64,000 nt of DNA from assembly GCF_017220215.1 (NCBI RefSeq), contig NZ_CP071131.1, positions 310,001 to 374,000 of the forward strand, in the 5' to 3' direction. The notes beneath the pieces were generated by a model that ran no database searches, was not told the DNA's origin, and was given only the letters and a program-made list of their open reading frames with translations. Made by a program: the position numbers and the translations under genes. Source of the stretch: Caballeronia sp. M1242 (lineage in GTDB: Bacteria > Pseudomonadota > Gammaproteobacteria > Burkholderiales > Burkholderiaceae). Positions 46,361 through 55,153 of this stretch are shown piece after piece (position 1 is the first letter of the stretch; each line of letters starts with the position of its first letter).

Positions 46361-47548
46361 TTAGAAGGAGTGCCGCATGCCGACGCGCACATCGGCCTGC
46401 GTGTTCGACGTCGACGGCGTGAAGCTGTAGCCGATGACCGCGTCGACCGGGCCGGAAGAACGCAGGTAATCGCCGGAGATATAGACGTCGGTGCGCTTCG
46501 ACAAGAGATAGTGCAGCCCGAGCGATCCCTGGTTCCAGTGATTGCCCTCGAAGCGCGTGTGCTGGTAGCCGCCGTAGAGCGCGATATCCGGCCTGAAGTT
46601 ATAGGAAGCGCCCGCCTCGTAGACTCGCATGTAGGACGTCACGCCCAGCCCCTTGATGCTCGTCCACGTGAAATTGCCCGACACCATGAGATCGCCGATC
46701 GTCCACGCGGCGCCCATTGCCAACGCGCCTTGCTTGTCGGTCGGAAACGCGTTCGTGCTGTAGAGGTCCGTGCGCGCGCCCGTCACGGGATCGATGCTGA
46801 CGACAGGCTGCCCGAGGAACGTATGCGCGCCGATCATCGCGTACGGATCGAACGCATAGATCCCATTGGGGTTATTCAATTGCGTATAGGCGACGCCGAG
46901 GTTAAACGTATTCGCGGCATAGTGCCCGCCCACGCTCCATGCGCTATTGCGATGGAAATTGCCCGCGACGTTGCCGAACGAATACATGCCGCCGAACGTG
47001 AAGCCGCCATAGTTGCTCGACAGGAACTTGACCGAGTTCGGCAGCCGGTCGCCGTTCATGCGGTCGAAGTCTCCCTGGTGAATCGCATAGCCGCTCGCCC
47101 ACGCGGAGATGTTGTACAGATAGACGAACTCTTCGGTCATGTCGAGTTGATTACCGAACGACACCTGGCCCCACTCCTTGCTTGCGAGACCCACGTACGC
47201 CTGACGGCCGAACTCCGCGCCGCCGAATGCGTAGCTCCCGTTGCCGAGATGGAAGCCCGACTCCAGCGCAAAGACCGCCTGCAGACCGCCGCCCAGATCT
47301 TCCGTTCCGCGAAAGCCGATACGGTTGCCGTAAGAGATGCCGTCGTCGAACTTCACGACATGCGATCCGCCGGTGTTGTTCACATAGGTAATGCCCGCGT
47401 CGAGAATGCCGTAGAGCGTCACGCTGCTTTGTGCTTGTGCTTGAAGAGGCGCGATGGACGCGCTTGCTGCGAGGACGAAACCGGTGATGCACGACGCGCG
47501 TCGTGCATGGCGTCGTGCGTGGCGTTTTACGGCATTCGGTGTGTTCAT
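46361..47548 (-). CDS. trimeric outer-membrane porin
   Basis: A 395-residue general porin of the beta-proteobacterial type. The start at 47548 follows AGGAC and gives a long signal peptide ending PLQAQAQ. The mature protein opens SSVTLYGILDAGITYVNN, has GNRIGFRGTEDLGGGLQAVF and ends in DVRVGMRHSF with terminal Phe. Placed between the carnitine and choline-sulfate genes, it may provide outer-membrane passage for these cations, but this is only contextual. It converges with cdhR, two bases apart. Confidence 0.9.
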   Translation of the reverse strand: MNTPNAVKRHARRHARRASCITGFVLAASASIAPLQAQAQSSVTLYGILDAGITYVNNTGGSHVVKFDDGISYGNRIGFRGTEDLGGGLQAVFALESGFHLGNGSYAFGGAEFGRQAYVGLASKEWGQVSFGNQLDMTEEFVYLYNISAWASGYAIHQGDFDRMNGDRLPNSVKFLSSNYGGFTFGGMYSFGNVAGNFHRNSAWSVGGHYAANTFNLGVAYTQLNNPNGIYAFDPYAMIGAHTFLGQPVVSIDPVTGARTDLYSTNAFPTDKQGALAMGAAWTIGDLMVSGNFTWTSIKGLGVTSYMRVYEAGASYNFRPDIALYGGYQHTRFEGNHWNQGSLGLHYLLSKRTDVYISGDYLRSSGPVDAVIGYSFTPSTSNTQADVRVGMRHSF

Positions 47549-47678
47549 CAGCGTGTCCTTTTTATTGTGGATCGACACGTAAAGTAAATTGCCATATACG
47601 TGGTGGCTCGACTAATTGCGACGCAAATGTGTTCAGTTGCGACGAGATCGCGCTGCATGCGTCGGCGCAGTGAGTCTG

Positions 47679-48626
47679 TTACTTCACGCCCAGCGCGCTT
47701 TGCACCGCTTCCAGTCCGTTGCCGCCGTTAGCCGTGGTCACGCCTTCGAGCCATGTTTTCAGGAGCGCGGGATTGCGCCTGAGCGCATCGGTTGCAGCCG
47801 AATCGATCTTCCGCTTCTTGTCCAGCACATCGGAGATGACGCCGTTCTCCAGATCGACGTTGAACGCCATCTGCCGGAACAGGCGCCCGACGTTCGGGCA
47901 TTGCTGTTCATAGCCGCTGCGCGAGACCGTGTTCACCGTCGCGCCGCCGAAGTTGGGACCGAGATACTTGTCGCCGCCATCCAGATAGACGAGCTTGAAC
48001 TTCGTGTTCATCAGATGCGGCTCCCACGCGAGGAAAACGATGAACTTCTTGTCGCGTATCGCGCGCTCGACTTGCGTCAGCATGCCGGTTTCGCTCGATT
48101 CCACGACCTTCCAGTCGCCCAGACCGAAGGCTTTGTCGTCCACCATCTTCTTGAGGTTCTGATTGGCCGGCGCGCCCGGCTCGATGCCGTAGATGCGCTT
48201 GTCGAACTTGTCGGCGTTCTTCTCCAGGTCCGCGAATGAGTGCACGCCGGCCGCCGCCACATAATCCGGCACGGCGAGCGTGAACTTGGCGTTGGTCAGG
48301 TTCGGCCGCATCACGTCGATGGATTTCTCGTCGACGAACGGCTTCACGAGCGGCGCCTGCGCGGGCATCCAGTTGCCCAGAAACACGTCGATCTGCCCTT
48401 TCTTCAAGCCCTGATACGTGATCGGCACCGAGAGATTCGCGACGTCCTGCCGATAGCCGAGCGCCTTCAGCACGATGCCGCTCATCGCGTTGGTCGCGTC
48501 GATGTCGGTCCAGCCGGGATCGGCCATGCGCACCTGCGTGCAGGACGGCGGATCGGCAGCGAATGCGGCCGACGCCGCGCAGCCGAGCGCGGTATATAAA
48601 ACTGCCTGAAATAGGACTGTTTTCAT
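47679..48626 (-). CDS. periplasmic quaternary-amine-binding protein, possibly for choline-O-sulfate
   Basis: A 315-residue OpuAC/ProX-type binding protein. The start at 48626 gives a signal peptide MKTVLFQAVLYTALGCAASAAFA; the frame open to 48773 is not used. Segments parallel the other two binding proteins (CTQVRMADPGWTDI, DVFLGNWMPAQAPL, YGIEPGAPANQNLK, FLAWEPHLMNTKFKL) but differ at several positions. Notably LGNW replaces LGYW and HLMNTKF replaces HPMNVRM near the binding box. It is 41 bases downstream of betC on the same strand, so the ligand is likely choline-O-sulfate or its product choline. No ABC permease or ATPase accompanies it. Confidence 0.82.
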   Translation of the reverse strand: MKTVLFQAVLYTALGCAASAAFAADPPSCTQVRMADPGWTDIDATNAMSGIVLKALGYRQDVANLSVPITYQGLKKGQIDVFLGNWMPAQAPLVKPFVDEKSIDVMRPNLTNAKFTLAVPDYVAAAGVHSFADLEKNADKFDKRIYGIEPGAPANQNLKKMVDDKAFGLGDWKVVESSETGMLTQVERAIRDKKFIVFLAWEPHLMNTKFKLVYLDGGDKYLGPNFGGATVNTVSRSGYEQQCPNVGRLFRQMAFNVDLENGVISDVLDKKRKIDSAATDALRRNPALLKTWLEGVTTANGGNGLEAVQSALGVK

Positions 48627-48667
48627 CTGCGTTCCTGTCGGTGAGTGCGGTTGATGGTCAAGCGGCT

Positions 48668-50203
48668 TCAGTGCTCGACGGCGGGAAAGCGCGCCATCGC
48701 TTCGAGATCGTCGAGGTCGAGATGATTGCGCATGTAACGCTGGCTCGCATCGACGCGAGGCTGCCAGTCCCACGATTGAATCGCCCCGCGCGTGGTCGAC
48801 GCGAAATGGAAGTGACGGCGGCGCTGGCTCGCCAGCACGTCGCGATGCAACGCGTCGAGGTCCCAGCGGCGCGCCACTTCCTCGCGAAACGCGGCAACGA
48901 GCTCGCGGTGCCGTTCGTCCTCCGCGAGATTGCTGCGCTCGAACGGATCAGCGTCCAGGTCATAAAGCTGGTCGGGATCGACCTTCGTATGAATGAACTT
49001 GTACGCCCCGCGCCGGATCATGACGATCGGCGCGATGGCGCCTTCGGCCAGATACTCGCCGATCGCTTCGTCATGACCGCCCGTTCCCGTCAGATGCGGC
49101 ATGAGGCTGCGTCCGTCGATGGCGTCGGGCCAGTCGTGCGGCTGCGCGTTGCTCGCGAGCTCGACGAGCGTCGGCAGCAGATCGAGATGCGAGACCGAGT
49201 CGGCGACGCGATGCGCGTCGAACCGCCCCGGCCGATGCACGATGAGCGGCACGCGGCAGCCGCCTTCGAAGAAGGTCATCTTGTACCAGAGGTTGCGCTG
49301 TCCGAGCATCTCGCCGTGGTCGGAGGTGACGATGATCGTGGTGTCGTCCGCGAGTCCGGCCTGTTCCAGCGCTTCCAGAATGGCGCCGAACTGGTCATCG
49401 ACATACGACACCGCGCCGTAGTACGCGCGCCGCGCGTTGCGGATTTGCTGGTCGGTCGGCGGCGTGCGATCGGCTTCGTACACGTGACGCAGACGCCGCG
49501 AATGCGGATCGCTCGCTTCTAGCGAGTCGCGATGAAGCGGCATGTCCACATCCTCATCGCGGTACATGTCCCAGTATTTGCGCGGTATCGCGTACGGATC
49601 GTGTGGATGCGTCAGCGACGCCACCATCAGAAAGGGCCGCGCGTCCTTGCCCGCTTGCCGCTCGCGGGCGATGTCGAAGAGCTTCTGGCGAGTGGTGAAC
49701 GTCACTTCGTCGTCGAAGTCGAGTTGATTGGTGCGCACGCACGGACCCGCATCGATGACGGAACTCATGTTGTGATACCACGATGGGCGCGTGTCGAAGT
49801 CGCGCCAGTCGGGCGTCCAGCCGAAATCGGCGGGATAGATATCGGTAGTGAGACGCTCTTCGAAGCCGTGCAACTGATCCGCGCCGCAGAAGTGCATCTT
49901 GCCCGACAGGATCGTGCGATAACCCTCGGCGCGCAGATAATGCGCGAAGGTCAGCGTCTCGGACGGAAACTCGGCGGCGTTGTCATAAGCGCCGATCTTC
50001 GAGGGCAGCTTTCCCGCCAGCAAGGAGAAACGCGACGGCGCGCACAGCGGACTCGCGCAGTACGCCGATTCGAACACCACGCCGCGGCGCGCGAGCGCGT
50101 CGATATGCGGCGTCTTCGTGACGCGATTGCCGTACGCGGCGAGCGCGAACGGCGTGAGTTGATCGGCCATCAAAACAAGGATATTTTGTTTCGCTTCAAG
50201 CAT
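48668..50203 (-). CDS. betC: choline-sulfatase
   Basis: A 511-residue type I sulfatase. The ATG at 50203 (MLEAKQNILVLMADQL) is the family start. Cys54 in LCAPSRFSLLAG is the residue converted to formylglycine in the CxPSR motif. Metal and substrate positions appear in LMADQL, SGKMHFCGADQLHGF and TSDHGEMLGQRNLWYK. The C-terminus has the choline-sulfatase-specific extension. It hydrolyses choline-O-sulfate to choline and sulfate in the cytoplasm, feeding betA/betB downstream. It is divergent from its likely LysR regulator. Confidence 0.93.
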   Translation of the reverse strand: MLEAKQNILVLMADQLTPFALAAYGNRVTKTPHIDALARRGVVFESAYCASPLCAPSRFSLLAGKLPSKIGAYDNAAEFPSETLTFAHYLRAEGYRTILSGKMHFCGADQLHGFEERLTTDIYPADFGWTPDWRDFDTRPSWYHNMSSVIDAGPCVRTNQLDFDDEVTFTTRQKLFDIARERQAGKDARPFLMVASLTHPHDPYAIPRKYWDMYRDEDVDMPLHRDSLEASDPHSRRLRHVYEADRTPPTDQQIRNARRAYYGAVSYVDDQFGAILEALEQAGLADDTTIIVTSDHGEMLGQRNLWYKMTFFEGGCRVPLIVHRPGRFDAHRVADSVSHLDLLPTLVELASNAQPHDWPDAIDGRSLMPHLTGTGGHDEAIGEYLAEGAIAPIVMIRRGAYKFIHTKVDPDQLYDLDADPFERSNLAEDERHRELVAAFREEVARRWDLDALHRDVLASQRRRHFHFASTTRGAIQSWDWQPRVDASQRYMRNHLDLDDLEAMARFPAVEH

Positions 50204-50284
50204 GGAGCACGCCTCGAATAGAATCGGATGCCGGAATCCGCGCGCCGGGGGTGTTCGCGCAACGCCACTATTGCCGTCCGATTT

Positions 50285-50300
50285 TCGTCTGTGAAGACGA
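50285..50300. promoter_or_regulatory. inverted repeat in the betC/LysR divergent region
   Basis: TCGTCT-GTGA-AGACGA lies 31 bases before the LysR start and 82 bases before betC, in the only gap between the two genes. Its size fits a LysR recognition site. Binding is inferred from position. Confidence 0.45.
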
Positions 50301-50330
50301 CATTTCGTTATGCGCTCATAAGGAGCCGTT

Positions 50331-51230
50331 ATGCCGCGACAAGACCGCCTGCCGCCCATGCAGGCGCTGCTGATGTTCGAATCCGCCGCGCGGCTCGCGA
50401 GCTTCACGGCCGCTGCGCGCGAACTCGGCTCGACGCAGCCCGCGGTGAGCCAGCGCGTCGTGCAACTGGAAGAAGCGCTCGGGACGGCGCTTTTCGAGCG
50501 CGGCCATCGCGGCGTGACGCTCACCGAAGACGGCACGCGCCTCTTCGACGCGGTGCGTCAGGGCCTCGACGTCATCCGCCAGGCCACGGGCGATATCCGC
50601 TCGCGCCGTGCCCAGCGCGCGCTCACCTTGTCGACCGACTTCGGCTTCGCCACCTACTGGCTCATGCCGCGCCTGCCGCAATTCAAGGCGCTGATGCCCG
50701 ATGTCGACGTGAAGATCATCACGTCGCAACAGATGCCGAGTGCGTCCGGCGACGGCGCGGACGTGGCCATCGTGTTCGGCGACATGCACGCCGACTGGGG
50801 CGCGCGCCGGGCCGTGAAGCTGTTCCCGGAACGTGTCACGCCCGTATGCAGCCCCACGTTCGCGGCGACGCACGACACGTCCGATCTCTCGCGGCTGCCG
50901 CTATTGCACGTCGAGCGCACGCAGCCGGAGCGGTGGCTCTCGTGGCACGCGTGGTTCGACGCGCACGGACAGGCCGCGCCGCCGATGCACGGCGGGCTGA
51001 CCTTCAACAGCTACGCGCTGGTGGCGCATGCGGCAGTCATGGGTCAGGGCGTCGCGCTCGGCTGGTCGCCGCTCATCGACGAACTGGTCGCTACGGGCCA
51101 GCTCGTCGCGTTGAGTGAGACCTCGCTCGTCACCGATCGCGGCTACATGCTGCTTACCCGACGCGAAGAACCACCCGCCGTGCGCGCGTTTCAGGACTGG
51201 CTGCTGGACGAGTGCGACGCAATCGTCTGA
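50331..51230 (+). CDS. LysR family regulator of choline-sulfate use
   Basis: A 299-residue LysR regulator. It has LPPMQALLMFESAARLASFT and TQPAVSQRVVQLEEALGTAL in the N-terminal helix-turn-helix, and a co-inducer domain resembling the GcvA-type group. AAGGAG is placed well before the ATG at 50331. It is divergent from betC, the standard arrangement for the choline-sulfate utilisation regulator, and an inverted repeat lies between them. The next gene, betI, has its own regulator site, so the LysR gene is probably a separate unit. Confidence 0.86.
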   Translation: MPRQDRLPPMQALLMFESAARLASFTAAARELGSTQPAVSQRVVQLEEALGTALFERGHRGVTLTEDGTRLFDAVRQGLDVIRQATGDIRSRRAQRALTLSTDFGFATYWLMPRLPQFKALMPDVDVKIITSQQMPSASGDGADVAIVFGDMHADWGARRAVKLFPERVTPVCSPTFAATHDTSDLSRLPLLHVERTQPERWLSWHAWFDAHGQAAPPMHGGLTFNSYALVAHAAVMGQGVALGWSPLIDELVATGQLVALSETSLVTDRGYMLLTRREEPPAVRAFQDWLLDECDAIV

Positions 51231-51267
51231 CGCAAACGGCTCGCCTTTCTTCTTGCCGTTTTTGTTG

Positions 51268-51281
51268 ATTGACCGTTCAAT
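51268..51281. promoter_or_regulatory. BetI operator upstream of betIBA
   Basis: ATTGACCGTTCAAT differs at one base from the palindrome ATTGAACGTTCAAT, the known core of BetI operators in enterobacteria and pseudomonads. It lies 72 bases before betI within an AT-rich promoter-like stretch (TATAAAAAAA follows). Choline would relieve BetI binding here. Confidence 0.75.
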
Positions 51282-51353
51282 ATAAAAAAAGTAGCATCTG
51301 CCGACGCTCTGGTAAATGCCAAGGGCGGCCGTGCTCTCACAGGTCGATCAACC

Positions 51354-51941
51354 ATGCCCAAGCTTGGAATGCGCGAGCTTCGTCGCGCGCAACTTATCGA
51401 TGCCACGTTGCTGACCATCGACGAAGTCGGACTCACAGGCGCCACGCTCGCGACCGTGGCGCAGCGCGCGTCGATTTCGACGGGCATCGTGAGCCATTAC
51501 TTCGGCGATAAGGACGGACTGCTGGAGGCCACCATGCGCCATGTGTTGCGATCCTTATGGCAAGGCACATCGCGCCGGCGCAAGGCCGCGAAGCCCGATG
51601 CGCGTTCGAAGCTGCGCGCGGTCGTCGCCGCGAACTTCGACGTCGAGCAAGTCAACGGACCGGTCATGAAGACGTGGCTCGCGTTCTGGTCCGAGAGCAT
51701 GCACAAGGAACAACTGCGGCGCTTGCAATACGTGAATACGCGTCGTCTTTACTCGAACCTTTGCGCCGATTTCTCGCGCGTGCTGAGCCGCACCGCCGCG
51801 CGCCGCGCCGCGACGGGACTCGCGGCGCTGATCGACGGTCTGTGGTTGCGTGGCGCGCTCGCGGGCGAACCGTTCGATACGAAGAGCGCGCTGCGCGTCT
51901 CGTACGACTACATCGATCTCATGATCCAGCCACGCGACTGA
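51354..51941 (+). CDS. betI: TetR family repressor BetI
   Basis: A 195-residue TetR regulator of the usual BetI length. It starts MPKLGMRELRRAQLIDATLL and has a helix-turn-helix around TLATVAQRASISTGIVSHYF (about 30-52). It is first in betI-betB-betA, exactly the conserved order, and a BetI-type operator lies upstream. BetI represses the operon and releases DNA when choline binds. Confidence 0.92.
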   Translation: MPKLGMRELRRAQLIDATLLTIDEVGLTGATLATVAQRASISTGIVSHYFGDKDGLLEATMRHVLRSLWQGTSRRRKAAKPDARSKLRAVVAANFDVEQVNGPVMKTWLAFWSESMHKEQLRRLQYVNTRRLYSNLCADFSRVLSRTAARRAATGLAALIDGLWLRGALAGEPFDTKSALRVSYDYIDLMIQPRD

Positions 51942-51971
51942 TCCCCACAACGCACTCAGGAGACGCAGGCG

Positions 51972-53441
51972 ATGCCCCTTTTCGACGAGCAACGGCTTTA
52001 CATCGGCGGCGAATATGTCGATGCGACGAGCGGCGAAACCTTCGAGACGTTCGATCCCGCCACGGGTGAAAGCCTCGCGCGCGTGCAGCAGGCATCGCAG
52101 GCCGACATCGACCGGGCGGTGCGGTCAGCGCAGGCCGCGCAGCAGGAATGGGCCGCGTTGACGGCGATGCAACGCTCGCGCATTCTGCGTCGCGCGGTGG
52201 ACTTGCTACGCGCGCGCAACGACGAACTCGCCGCCCTCGAAACGCGTGATACGGGCAAGCCGATCGCCGAGACGCGCGCCGTGGATATCGTCACGGGCGC
52301 GGATGTGATCGAGTATTACGCGGGGCTCGCGACGGCCATAGAAGGCGAGCAGATACCGCTGCGCGAAGCGTCCTTCGTCTATACGCGGCGCGAGCCTATC
52401 GGCGTGTGCGCGGGCATCGGCGCGTGGAACTATCCGATACAGATCGCGTGCTGGAAGTCGGGGCCCGCGCTCGCGGCCGGCAACGCGATGATCTTCAAGC
52501 CGAGCGAAGTCACGCCCTTGAGTGCGTTGAAGCTCGCGGAAATCTACACGGAAGCGGGCGCGCCGCCGGGCTTGTTCAACGTGGTGCAAGGCGATGCCCG
52601 CGTCGGCGCGATGCTAGCGGAGCACGCGGGCATCGACAAGATATCGTTCACCGGCGGCATCGAGACCGGCAAGAAGGTGATGGCGCGCGCGGGCGGTTCC
52701 ACGCTCAAGGACGTGACGATGGAGCTCGGCGGCAAGTCGCCGCTGATCGTCTTCGCCGACTCGAACCTCGAACGCGCCGCCGATATCGCGATGAGCGCGA
52801 ACTTCTTCAGCTCGGGCCAGGTATGCACCAACGGCACGCGCGTGTTCGTCGAGCGCGGTGTCGTCGAGCAGTTCGAACGCCTGGTGCAAGAACGCGTGAA
52901 GCGCATTCGTATCGGCGCGCCGGAAAGTCCGGATACCAACTTCGGACCGCTTGTGAGCGCCGCGCAGATGCACAAGGTGCTCGGCTACATCGACGAAGGC
53001 AAGCGCGAAGGCGCGCGGCTCGTTGCAGGCGGCGAGCGTCTGACCGATGGCGCATTCGCTCGCGGCAATTACGTCGCGCCGACCGTCTTCGCGGATTGCC
53101 GCGACGACATGCGCATCGTGCAGGAAGAGATATTCGGACCGGTCATGTGCATTCTCCCCTTCGACGACGAGGCCGAAGTCATCGCCCGCGCGAACGATAC
53201 GGTCTATGGCCTCGCGGCGGGCGTCGTGACCGAGAACCTGTCGCGCGCGCACCGCGTGGTGCATCGGCTGCATGCGGGCATCTGCTGGATCAATACGTGG
53301 GGCGAATCGCCTGCCGAGATGCCTGTTGGCGGATACAAGCAGTCCGGCATCGGTCGCGAGAACGGCATCGTCACCCTGCACGCCTATACGCGCATCAAGT
53401 CGGTTCAAGTGGAACTCGGACCGTATCAACCCGTGTTTTGA
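51972..53441 (+). CDS. betB: betaine aldehyde dehydrogenase
   Basis: A 489-residue NAD(P)-dependent aldehyde dehydrogenase. The catalytic Cys285 (FFSSGQVCTNGTRVF) and general-base Glu251 (TMELGGKSPLIVF) fall at the positions known for BetB, and GAWNYPIQIACWKSGPALAA is diagnostic. It oxidises betaine aldehyde to glycine betaine in the cytoplasm. It lies 30 bases after betI and 11 bases before betA, in one operon. GGAG precedes its ATG. Confidence 0.95.
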   Translation: MPLFDEQRLYIGGEYVDATSGETFETFDPATGESLARVQQASQADIDRAVRSAQAAQQEWAALTAMQRSRILRRAVDLLRARNDELAALETRDTGKPIAETRAVDIVTGADVIEYYAGLATAIEGEQIPLREASFVYTRREPIGVCAGIGAWNYPIQIACWKSGPALAAGNAMIFKPSEVTPLSALKLAEIYTEAGAPPGLFNVVQGDARVGAMLAEHAGIDKISFTGGIETGKKVMARAGGSTLKDVTMELGGKSPLIVFADSNLERAADIAMSANFFSSGQVCTNGTRVFVERGVVEQFERLVQERVKRIRIGAPESPDTNFGPLVSAAQMHKVLGYIDEGKREGARLVAGGERLTDGAFARGNYVAPTVFADCRDDMRIVQEEIFGPVMCILPFDDEAEVIARANDTVYGLAAGVVTENLSRAHRVVHRLHAGICWINTWGESPAEMPVGGYKQSGIGRENGIVTLHAYTRIKSVQVELGPYQPVF

Positions 53442-53452
53442 GGAGCATGCCG

Positions 53453-55153
53453 ATGAGCGCGAAAGAGTTCGACTACATCATCGTCGGCGCGGGTTCGGCG
53501 GGCAACGTGCTCGCGTCCCGTCTAACCGAAGACGAAGACGTGACTGTGCTGCTGCTGGAAGCAGGCGGTCCCGATTACCGCTTCGATTTCCGCACGCAGA
53601 TGCCGGCCGCGCTCGCGTATCCGCTGCAAGGGCGCCGTTATAACTGGGCCTACGAAACGGAGCCTGAGCCGCACATGAACAACCGCCGCATGGAATGCGG
53701 ACGCGGCAAGGGGCTCGGCGGATCGTCGCTCATCAACGGCATGTGCTATATCCGCGGCAATGCGCTCGATTACGACAACTGGGCGTCGATGCCGGGGCTC
53801 GAAAACTGGAGCTACCTCGATTGCCTGCCGTATTTCCGCAAGGCCGAGACGCGCGATATCGGCCCGAACGAATACCACGGTGGGGACGGCCCGGTGCACG
53901 TGACGACGAGCAAGCCCGGCAACAATCCGCTCTTCGCCGCGATGGTCGAAGCCGGCGTACAGGCGGGCTATCCGCGCACGGACGATCTCAACGGCTATCA
54001 GCAAGAAGGCTTCGGCCCGATGGATCGCACCGTCACGGCGAACGGCCGGCGCGCGAGCACCGCGCGTGGCTATCTCGACCGCGCGAGGCATCGGGCCAAT
54101 CTCACCATCGTGACGCATGCCGCAACGGACCGCGTGCTCTTTTCGGGCAAGCGCGCAATCGGCGTCGCGTATCTGCATGGCGGGCAGCGCGAGACGGCGC
54201 ATGTGCGTCGCGAAGTGCTCGTATGCTGCGGTGCGATTGCGTCGCCTCAGTTGTTGCAACGCTCCGGCGTAGGGCCGTCTTCGTGGCTGAAGGAACTGGA
54301 GATCCCGTTGGTGCATCACTTGCCGGGCGTCGGCGAGAACCTTCAGGATCATCTGGAGATGTACATGCAGTACGCATGCAAGGAACCGGTGACGCTCTAC
54401 CCTGCGCTGAAGTGGTGGAACCAGCCGGCTATCGGACTCGAATGGATGGTCAAGGGAACCGGCATCGGCGCGACGAATCATTTCGAAGCGGGCGGCTTCA
54501 TCCGCACGCGCGACGACGATCTCTGGCCGAACATTCAGTACCACTTCCTGCCCGTCGCGATCAATTACAACGGCTCGAATCCCATCGAGATGCACGGCTT
54601 TCAGGCGCACGTCGGCTCCATGCGTTCGCCGAGCCGCGGCCGCGTGAAGCTCAAGTCGCGCGATCCAAACGCGCATCCGAGCATCCTGTTCAACTATATG
54701 GCCGATCCGCTGGACTGGCGCGAGTTCCGCGACGGAATCCGCATCACGCGGGACATCATGCGGCAGCCGGCGCTCGCGCGCTATCGCGGAGAAGAGCTGC
54801 ATCCCGGCGCCGATGCAATGAGCGATAGCGAACTCGATGCCTTCGTGCGCGCGAAGGCGGAAACGGCATATCACCCTTCTTGCTCGTGCAAGATGGGCTA
54901 TGACGACATGGCGGTCGTCGACGCCGAGGGACGCGTGCATGGCATGACCGGCCTGCGCGTCGTGGACGCATCGATCATGCCGCAGATCACGACGGGGAAC
55001 CTGAACGCGCCGACCATCATGCTCGCGGAGAAGATCGCGGACCGCATCCGGGGCATCCCGCCGCTTCCTAAAGTCAATACTCCTTATTTTGTTGCTGACA
55101 GCGCCAAGAAACGGCAATTCCACGATCAACCCATCCAACTGGAGCAGCGATGA
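53453..55153 (+). CDS. betA: choline dehydrogenase
   Basis: A 566-residue FAD-dependent GMC oxidoreductase. It has the dinucleotide motif YIIVGAGSAGNVLASRL, the GMC signatures GRGKGLGGSSLINGMCYIRG and GAIASPQLLQRSGVGP, and C-terminal SCKMGYDD plus VVDASIMPQITTGNLNAP containing active-site elements. Of two ATGs I take 53453, because GAGGAG is seven bases before it and only one base before 53447. It oxidises choline to betaine aldehyde and passes electrons to the membrane chain. Its stop overlaps the next start in ATGA. Confidence 0.95.
   Translation: MSAKEFDYIIVGAGSAGNVLASRLTEDEDVTVLLLEAGGPDYRFDFRTQMPAALAYPLQGRRYNWAYETEPEPHMNNRRMECGRGKGLGGSSLINGMCYIRGNALDYDNWASMPGLENWSYLDCLPYFRKAETRDIGPNEYHGGDGPVHVTTSKPGNNPLFAAMVEAGVQAGYPRTDDLNGYQQEGFGPMDRTVTANGRRASTARGYLDRARHRANLTIVTHAATDRVLFSGKRAIGVAYLHGGQRETAHVRREVLVCCGAIASPQLLQRSGVGPSSWLKELEIPLVHHLPGVGENLQDHLEMYMQYACKEPVTLYPALKWWNQPAIGLEWMVKGTGIGATNHFEAGGFIRTRDDDLWPNIQYHFLPVAINYNGSNPIEMHGFQAHVGSMRSPSRGRVKLKSRDPNAHPSILFNYMADPLDWREFRDGIRITRDIMRQPALARYRGEELHPGADAMSDSELDAFVRAKAETAYHPSCSCKMGYDDMAVVDAEGRVHGMTGLRVVDASIMPQITTGNLNAPTIMLAEKIADRIRGIPPLPKVNTPYFVADSAKKRQFHDQPIQLEQR

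Noticed and set aside
46244..47587. 447-codon plus-strand frame opposite the porin
   Set aside because: No recognisable domain; the porin on the minus strand has a signal peptide and terminal Phe.
52406..53452. N-terminal extension of the betA frame through betB
   Set aside because: The frame is open but Arg-rich nonsense; betA begins at 53453 behind a good ribosome site.
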